From assembly GCA_030042915.1 (NCBI GenBank), contig JASHYS010000141.1:1-13225 (forward strand): a stretch of DNA of 13,225 nt, given 5' to 3'. The translations under genes were made by a program, and so were the position numbers. The notes beneath the pieces were generated by a model, which saw only the letters and a program-made list of their open reading frames with translations, had not been told where the DNA came from and did no database searches. The stretch's first letter is position 1, and the number at the start of each line of letters is the position of its first letter. Source of the DNA: Acidobacteriaceae bacterium (GTDB lineage Bacteria; Acidobacteriota; Terriglobia; Terriglobales; Acidobacteriaceae). Of this stretch, positions 8,018-13,225 are shown in pieces.

Positions 8018-9880
8018 ATGCGCCGCGCGGCTTCCCTGCTTGCTGCTTCCGCTCTTTCCGTCTTTCTTGCGCCCTTTGCTGCCGCGCAATCCGGCCCCAT
8101 GAGCGGCATGGCCATGCCCATGGACGACGCCAAGCCCGTTCCGCCGCCCGATCAGCTTCCCGCTCCCATCCGGATGACCGGAATCGGCAACTCGCACATC
8201 ACCATCAAGGCCAATGCCGAAGCGCAGCAATGGTTCGATCAGGGCCTGAGCCTTTACCACGATTTCTGGGACTACGAATCGGCTCGCGCCTTCGAAGAAG
8301 CGATCCGCAAGGACCCCGACTGCGCCATGTGTTATTGGGGCCTCGCGCTGGCCGAGCAATTTCGCGGCGGCGCTCAAGCCTACGCCAGGCAGGCGCTCGA
8401 CGAGGCGGTCAAGCTCGAACACAAGGCCGGCAAGTCTGACCGCCTCTACATCGAGGCGGCCCAGGCTTCATTCAAGGCGGATCCCGGAAAGCCAAACGAA
8501 GGCGCCGTTGCCATCTATCGCAAACTCGTCAAGATGGAGCCGCACGACATTGAGGCTCGCATCTTTCTGTCCTACGCGCTCGGCGACGGCTTCGATGACA
8601 AAGGCGAGCCCAAACCCGGCGAGAAAGAAAAAATCTCCATCCTCGAAGGCATCTTGAAAGACGCGCCCAACGATTCCGCCGCGAACCATTACTGGATCCA
8701 CGCCATGGAACCGAGCAACCATCCCGAGCGCGCCATCGGGAGTGCTGCGCTGCTGGCCAGCCTGGCGCCGTCGAGCGGTCATATGGTTCACATGCCGGGC
8801 CACATTTACTATCGCGTGGGCGATTACGCGAGTGCCGACCGCTGGTTCACCGCGTCCACCGAGGTGGATGAGCGATACATGCGCGAGCAGCATGTGAGCG
8901 TCGACGACGATTGGAATTACGTCCACAACCTGATGTACGGCATCGCCAATCTCATGGAGCAGGGCCGCCTTGAAGCAGCCAACGCGCTTTCTGACCACCT
9001 TGCCGGCGCGCGCGGCCAGGTCTCAGCGTCACTCTACATCTGGAGCGCACGCGACCAGATCACGCGCGTCAGCCGGCGCCTGCCCGTCGCCCTGCGCATC
9101 GGCGACTGGTCAGCTATCCTCTCCATGCTCGATCAGGCCCAGATTGCATCCGGCGACAAAACCACCAACCTGCGATTTCTGCAAAGCGAGCTGCGCAGCT
9201 TCGCAATGGGCATGCAGGCTCTCGATCGCAACGATCTCAAAGCCGCACAAGCTGCATCGTTCCAGATGGACGCGGGCCTGTGGCGTCAAGGGGCGGATGC
9301 GCAATCAAGCACCGATGCCGAGATGAAATCCAAGCTCGACAAAGTGATGGCCGCGGCGCAGAAAGCCCAAACCGCCGCAGAAGCGCAGAAAGCTGCTGTG
9401 TCGGCTCTGGTTACTGACCCCCTTAACCCTGACGCCAACTCCGAGCCGGTGGTGAAAACGCTCAGCGTCGCCTCCGTCGAACTGCGTGCCGGTGTGCAGC
9501 TTCTGCAGGGCAACACGGCGCAGGCCAAAAAGCTCTACGACCAGGCTATCCTGGCTGAAAAGAAACTCGGCTACCACGAACCACCGTTCTATGTTCGCCC
9601 AGTGGCTGAGACCGAGGCCGAGGCTCTGCTGCGCGTGAAGGATTACGCCGGCGCCAAAGCGGCATTTCAAAAGGCCCTGGAAGAACGCCCCAACTCAGGA
9701 TTCGAGCTCTACGGCATCGCCCGCTCCGATGAACTCACCGGCAACGCTGCGCTGGCGCGAACCGAGTATCAGGCCTTCCTCAAAGCGTGGCCCTCGGCCG
9801 ATTCTCAGCTCGAGCAAATCGCGCATGCACACGAGTTTTTGGGATCACCCGCTTCTCAACTGGCCGCGCGTCACAACTAA
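8018..9880 (+). CDS. Secreted tetratricopeptide-repeat protein, Met/His-rich
   Basis: A 620-residue exported protein with a signal peptide (MRRAASLLAA... ending AAAQ, about 1-24) and alpha-helical TPR repeats. TPR-like units are seen at about 69-135 (AEAQQWFDQGLSLYHDFWDY, then ARAFEEAIRKDPD), at 160-175, at 263-280 and at 490-600 (AKKLYDQAILAEKKL; AKAAFQKALEERPNSGFELY; ALARTEYQAFLKAWP). The mature N-terminus is Met-rich (GPMSGMAMPMDD). The centre has a conserved-looking His/Met block: NHYWIHAMEPSNHPERA (223-239) and GHMVHMPGHIYYRVGDY (254-270). A DCAMCYWGLALAE motif (101-113) has a Cys pair. I recognise the general TPR family but know no proven function; protein binding or periplasmic metal handling are both possible. 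It is divergent from the metal-type RND pump. The ATG has no clear Shine-Dalgarno. Its stop overlaps the stop of the opposing barrel gene. Confidence 0.85.
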   Translation: MRRAASLLAASALSVFLAPFAAAQSGPMSGMAMPMDDAKPVPPPDQLPAPIRMTGIGNSHITIKANAEAQQWFDQGLSLYHDFWDYESARAFEEAIRKDPDCAMCYWGLALAEQFRGGAQAYARQALDEAVKLEHKAGKSDRLYIEAAQASFKADPGKPNEGAVAIYRKLVKMEPHDIEARIFLSYALGDGFDDKGEPKPGEKEKISILEGILKDAPNDSAANHYWIHAMEPSNHPERAIGSAALLASLAPSSGHMVHMPGHIYYRVGDYASADRWFTASTEVDERYMREQHVSVDDDWNYVHNLMYGIANLMEQGRLEAANALSDHLAGARGQVSASLYIWSARDQITRVSRRLPVALRIGDWSAILSMLDQAQIASGDKTTNLRFLQSELRSFAMGMQALDRNDLKAAQAASFQMDAGLWRQGADAQSSTDAEMKSKLDKVMAAAQKAQTAAEAQKAAVSALVTDPLNPDANSEPVVKTLSVASVELRAGVQLLQGNTAQAKKLYDQAILAEKKLGYHEPPFYVRPVAETEAEALLRVKDYAGAKAAFQKALEERPNSGFELYGIARSDELTGNAALARTEYQAFLKAWPSADSQLEQIAHAHEFLGSPASQLAARHN

Positions 9881-10971
9881 TCCCGGCTGGCCGACGCGTG
9901 CAGCGTGGTAACCCACTGCACCGCGAAGGTGTGATCGTTGTGCACGGTGCCCATATCGTGATGCTCAATCTCGTAATCAAATTTAATCAGTTCGTTTCTG
10001 CCCACCCGATACGCTGCCGCCGTCTCCAGATTCCGCACCATACCGATTTCATTTGCACTCGTCATGCCGCCGCGCATCGCCAGGTACCAGCGCGGGCTTA
10101 CTGTCTGCTTCACCTCGGCGAAGCCGGCAACTTCGAGCAGCGTGGGAATCGCCTTGTAGGGAAACACAAAACGCTGCCCCTCGACGTACACGCTGGTATG
10201 GTTTCGCGTCCAGTTCGCATCCACGCCCGCGGCATGCGCATTCAGCGTATTCGGGTTGGCCTCGCCAGGAAAGAAATATTCGTATTGCCGATCGAGATAC
10301 GGACCGCGATAGCCTGAGACACCCACGCGGAATCCCTGCCGGATGGTATATCCTGCGCCGCCCGCCCAGTTGCCGTATTGATCGTGCTGGAACAGGCTGC
10401 GCGGATTGGCCGGCGACGAGTTCGCGAATTGCACACGACCGTCCCATTTGCCTCGAGTGGCATCAATCTGCCCGCCGGCCAGGCCAAGCGTCGAAATCGG
10501 CGCGTAGTAGTAACCATATTCGATGGGCAAATCCACCAGCGCGTTGTCGGCGTCGTCGTAGCGCAAAAGGAACGCCCCGAAGGAGCTGGAGAGCTGCCCC
10601 ACGCGCACCAGCAGCGATCCCCGATGCGAAACGCGCGCGTAATTCAGGCTGGCCTGGAGCACGTATCCCTTGGCTCCGTAACCCGGATCCGTAAAGTCCT
10701 GGTAGAAGTAAGGCCGGGTCACCATTTGCAGCGCGCCGGTCACCGTCCAGCGATCGCTGATCTTCCAGGTGGGATACACAACGCCCCGGAATCCAGCGCT
10801 CGCCGGCGCCCCATCTCTGGGAGATTGCGTAAGCATGTTTGAGATCATGCCCTGGCCGCTGAGAGTAGCGCGAAGATCGAGACCGGACCCGGCCTCCTGC
10901 GCATGCACCACCGTCGCGACGCATGCTCCGCAGAGCAGGCAGCAGAGCGCGAGCGTGCGCCAGGCCCTCAT
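9877..10971 (-). CDS. Outer-membrane beta-barrel (porin-like) protein
   Basis: A 364-residue protein with a signal peptide (1-24, cut after VVHA), then a mature chain with the alternating polar/aromatic strands of an outer-membrane barrel: WTVTGALQMVTRPYFY, GYVLQASLNYARV, SLLVRVGQLSSSFGAFLLRY, RVGVSGYRGPYLD and SVYVEGQRFVFPY. It lacks a terminal Phe, ending ASASRD after the last strand (TFAVQWVTTL). A late His/Met cluster, YEIEHHDMGTVHNDHTF (333-349), could sit in a turn or loop and bind metal. The ATG overlaps the stop of the upstream HD-GYP gene as ATGA, so translation is probably coupled. Its own stop overlaps the TPR gene stop on the other strand in the 4-base CTAA. It resembles a small porin in general form, but I could not assign a specific family or substrate. 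Confidence 0.82.
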   Translation of the reverse strand: MRAWRTLALCCLLCGACVATVVHAQEAGSGLDLRATLSGQGMISNMLTQSPRDGAPASAGFRGVVYPTWKISDRWTVTGALQMVTRPYFYQDFTDPGYGAKGYVLQASLNYARVSHRGSLLVRVGQLSSSFGAFLLRYDDADNALVDLPIEYGYYYAPISTLGLAGGQIDATRGKWDGRVQFANSSPANPRSLFQHDQYGNWAGGAGYTIRQGFRVGVSGYRGPYLDRQYEYFFPGEANPNTLNAHAAGVDANWTRNHTSVYVEGQRFVFPYKAIPTLLEVAGFAEVKQTVSPRWYLAMRGGMTSANEIGMVRNLETAAAYRVGRNELIKFDYEIEHHDMGTVHNDHTFAVQWVTTLHASASRD

Positions 10972-12638
10972 CCCGCAACCGCCATGGCGGGCACCACCGC
11001 GATGCGTGGCGCTTCCTTTTCGTCGGCCGGCCTGACCACGAATTCGCGCGGCAGGCTGGTAAAGACTTCAACAACCTCCGGATCGAACTGCGTCCCCGCA
11101 TATTCCTTCAAGACTGCCATGGCCCGCTCGTGGGTCATTCCCTTCCGGTACGAGCGATCGGTGGTCATGGCATCGTAAGCGTCTGAGACATGAACGATGC
11201 GCGCGTCGATCGGCGTCTCTTTGCCCTTTTGCCCCTTCGGATAGCCCGATCCATCCCAGTTCTCATGGTGCAATTCAACGGCCGGGATAAAGGCCGAAAG
11301 CCCGCGAACGCCTTCCAGGATGCGCCGCCCAATCACCGGATGCTGCTTCACGATTTCAAATTCCTTGTCGCTCAGGCGGCCTTCCTTTTGCAGTACACTG
11401 TCGGCGATTCCGATCTTTCCGATATCGTGAAGGAGCGCCCCCACGCGAATCCGTTCCTGGTCCTGCGCTTCAAGATGCATCGCCGCTGCAACTGCCTTGG
11501 AAAGCCGGCTCACGCGCAGGCTATGCCCGCTGGTGTACCGGTCGCGCGCGTCGAGTGCGTTGGCCAACGAGCCGATGAACTCCAGGTACGCAGCCTCCAG
11601 CTCCTCTCCCGCAACCTTCACTGAGACCGCAGCACGGTTATAGATTTCCTCCAGCTGGCGAATCTCAAAAATCGAGGAAGAGCGGCCGGCAAACTCGGGC
11701 AGCACGCCGGTATGTGCGGCATTGCGCAGATGTGACACCACGGCCGCGATCGGCTTCACAATGGTGCGCGATGCCAGCAAGCTGCATAGCAAGGCCAGCA
11801 GCACGGCCGCCGCTGCCATGGTCAGAAACAGTCGATGCAGACGCGATTCAATCGGAGCCGTGGCCCGGTCGACATTCTCCAGGCTGCGCAACAGATATCC
11901 CCCGCCATAGGCTTGCACGGGAATCGAGATCCAGTTGGAGCCGCGAAGCCGCAGATCGCATTCCGATTGATCGCTGCAATTGGCCAGGGCTGTATTGAGT
12001 TCGCTGAACGCCACTCCGTTCAGGTTCGACTCAATCACATTTCCGTTGCGCAGCAGTACGGCCGGCGTGGTGAACTCAGAAAAACCAAAGAACGCGCCAA
12101 CCGAAAGAGAGCCAAGATTTTCGTCATCCGCGTCGATGGGCACCGATGCCACCTGGATGGTGCGGCCGTCGACTTGCAGAAGCCCGGCGCCCAGCCCATT
12201 CAACAGGGTGATCTGCAAAGGCTCCAGCTGGCTCCTGCCCCGGCCGTCTGCTTCACCACGGCGCATCACCGCAGCCAGCGGTGTTCCGTCAGGCGCTGAA
12301 ATCACCAGAAAATCGAAGCCCATGTGCTCGCCCAGTTCGCGCAACTGATCTTCCACGGTCCGCCGCGCGGCCAGGTTGCTGGGTATTGAGTGCAGCAATT
12401 CGATTCCGGCCTTCAGGTCAGAGTTCTCTCCCGCTACCTTCAAAAAGCGGTTGTTCTGCAAATCAGCCTGGGCATGAATCTGCGCAATCGCAAACTGATT
12501 CTCGCGCAGCGACAGGCGCACGCTGCTGCGAACGGCGGTCTCCATGAAGCTCTGGATCATCCAGAAGGCGCTTGCCAGCAGGGCCGCGAAGAGCACAAAG
12601 CAAATCAAAAAAGCTCTGGTTCGTAAGCGTGTTGTCAT
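10968..12638 (-). CDS. Membrane sensor with HAMP and HD-GYP (c-di-GMP phosphodiesterase) domains
   Basis: A 556-residue inner-membrane signalling protein. TM1 (about 8-30), a periplasmic sensor domain (31 to about 266), TM2 (267-290), a HAMP linker (291-345) and a C-terminal HD-GYP domain (about 350-530). The catalytic set looks complete: H371 (TSGHSLRVS), HD at 404-405 (ALLHDIGKIGI), H433 (KQHPVIG), HH at 457-458, the GYP signature in ENWDGSGYPKG, and D486 (HVSDAYDAM). Known HD-GYP enzymes hydrolyse cyclic di-GMP through a metal centre, so lowering c-di-GMP is the expected output. The sensor domain holds a Cys pair (NCSDQSECDLR, C221 and C227), which could form a disulfide or bind metal. The ATG at 12638 has GGAG (12646-12649) 7 bases upstream and lies 15 bases after the cupredoxin stop. 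It is the middle gene of a three-gene operon. Confidence 0.92.
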   Translation of the reverse strand: MTTRLRTRAFLICFVLFAALLASAFWMIQSFMETAVRSSVRLSLRENQFAIAQIHAQADLQNNRFLKVAGENSDLKAGIELLHSIPSNLAARRTVEDQLRELGEHMGFDFLVISAPDGTPLAAVMRRGEADGRGRSQLEPLQITLLNGLGAGLLQVDGRTIQVASVPIDADDENLGSLSVGAFFGFSEFTTPAVLLRNGNVIESNLNGVAFSELNTALANCSDQSECDLRLRGSNWISIPVQAYGGGYLLRSLENVDRATAPIESRLHRLFLTMAAAAVLLALLCSLLASRTIVKPIAAVVSHLRNAAHTGVLPEFAGRSSSIFEIRQLEEIYNRAAVSVKVAGEELEAAYLEFIGSLANALDARDRYTSGHSLRVSRLSKAVAAAMHLEAQDQERIRVGALLHDIGKIGIADSVLQKEGRLSDKEFEIVKQHPVIGRRILEGVRGLSAFIPAVELHHENWDGSGYPKGQKGKETPIDARIVHVSDAYDAMTTDRSYRKGMTHERAMAVLKEYAGTQFDPEVVEVFTSLPREFVVRPADEKEAPRIAVVPAMAVAG

Positions 12639-12653
12639 CGCTGCGCTCCGTCG

Positions 12654-13225
12654 CTACTGGGCTTGGTCGCCCGCTGTTCCAGATGCTGTCTGCCTGGCAA
12701 CGTCCGTGATCGGAATTACGAAATCGGCGACCGCATCATGTCCGGCGCCCACCACAATCGTCTTGCGGAAGAATCCCGCCGACTTGTGCCAGGCCACAAG
12801 CGTGTAGGTCCCCGGCGGGACGTCATCGATGTGGTATTGCCCCGAGCGGTCAACGCGAGCGTACCAGCGGTTCGGGGTCACCACAATCGTCGCTGCCATG
12901 TTCGGGTGCAGATGGCAGTAAACCTCTACAATTCCCGGCTTCGGAAAAACCACTCGCTTGGTCTCACCTTTGTCGTAGCTGCCCAGATCGAAGGTCTTAA
13001 CCTTCGAAAGCGAGAACACGTTGTGAAAGATCGGATCCATATTTGGAAACGACACCGTGGATCCTGCTGGAATCACGACCAGGTCCGGGACAAAGCGGCG
13101 ATCGAGCTGCGCGACCTGCACCGTGGCGTCTGAGCCTGCAGGCCCTGGACCTTCCAGGTAAAGCACAACCCGCGATCGTTCGAACACCAGCGGGTCCGCT
13201 TGCGGATCCTTGCCCAGCTCTACAG
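12654..13225 (-). CDS. Periplasmic cupredoxin with C-terminal carboxypeptidase-regulatory-like domain, N-terminus missing
   Basis: The reading frame is open to the right edge, so start and signal peptide lie outside; 189 residues are visible. An internal GTG at 13187 is not a good start because codons continue upstream (VELGKDPQADPL). The chain has a type-1-copper-like fold: FVPDLVVIPAGSTVSFPNMD, then FHNVFS with His67, and EVYCHLHPNM with C103, H106 and M109. Together these give the His, Cys, His, Met set of blue copper proteins with plastocyanin-like C-x2-H-x2-M spacing. A second small beta domain follows (WYARVDRSGQYHIDDVPPGT, about 119-138, then YTLVAWH), of the kind found in carboxypeptidase-regulatory or CnaB-like folds. 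Such proteins are often labelled methylamine utilization proteins by similarity, but nothing here supports that role. It is the first visible gene of the operon; role as electron carrier or copper sensor is inferred. Confidence 0.85.
   Translation of the reverse strand, partial: VELGKDPQADPLVFERSRVVLYLEGPGPAGSDATVQVAQLDRRFVPDLVVIPAGSTVSFPNMDPIFHNVFSLSKVKTFDLGSYDKGETKRVVFPKPGIVEVYCHLHPNMAATIVVTPNRWYARVDRSGQYHIDDVPPGTYTLVAWHKSAGFFRKTIVVGAGHDAVADFVIPITDVARQTASGTAGDQAQ

Noticed and set aside
12654..13225. Methylamine utilization role for the cupredoxin
   Set aside because: The name is inherited from distant similarity; no methylamine dehydrogenase genes are present in the window.

Overview
The window is bacterial chromosomal DNA, GC-rich (about 60% by eye), with Gram-negative envelope genes: an outer-membrane beta-barrel, several signal peptides and an RND pump. 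Protein style (Ala/Pro-rich secreted hydrolase, periplasmic TPR protein, CE15-type esterase) suggests a soil Acidobacteriota (Terriglobia-like) organism. This is an inference; no rRNA or other marker gene is present. I saw no tRNA, rRNA, CRISPR array, insertion sequence or prophage gene.

Layout from the left: (1) the first 75 codons of a soluble transhydrogenase (sthA-like), minus strand, running off the left edge; (2) a minus-strand methyl-accepting chemotaxis protein with a candidate sigma-28 promoter; (3) divergent from it, a plus-strand secreted CE15-like (glucuronoyl esterase family) hydrolase; (4) convergent with that, a minus-strand block read as RND pump, then a short gene broken by an in-frame TGA, then a GNAT acetyltransferase; (5) divergent from the pump, a plus-strand secreted TPR protein rich in Met and His; (6) a minus-strand operon entering from the right edge: periplasmic cupredoxin, membrane HD-GYP protein, beta-barrel outer-membrane protein. 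Its last gene overlaps the TPR gene tail to tail by 4 bases.

The most interesting part is the right-hand operon. A type-1-copper-like secreted protein, a membrane sensor with a c-di-GMP phosphodiesterase-type output, and an outer-membrane barrel are tightly packed (14-base gap, then an ATGA start/stop overlap). This suggests one envelope signalling unit, perhaps responding to copper or redox state. The neighbouring Met/His-rich TPR protein and the heavy-metal-type pump, which lacks adaptor and outer-membrane partners here, make a wider metal theme possible but not shown.

Three start codons were moved from the longest open frame on Shine-Dalgarno evidence: the chemotaxis protein (ATG at 2221), the esterase (ATG at 2453) and the RND pump (GTG at 7833).
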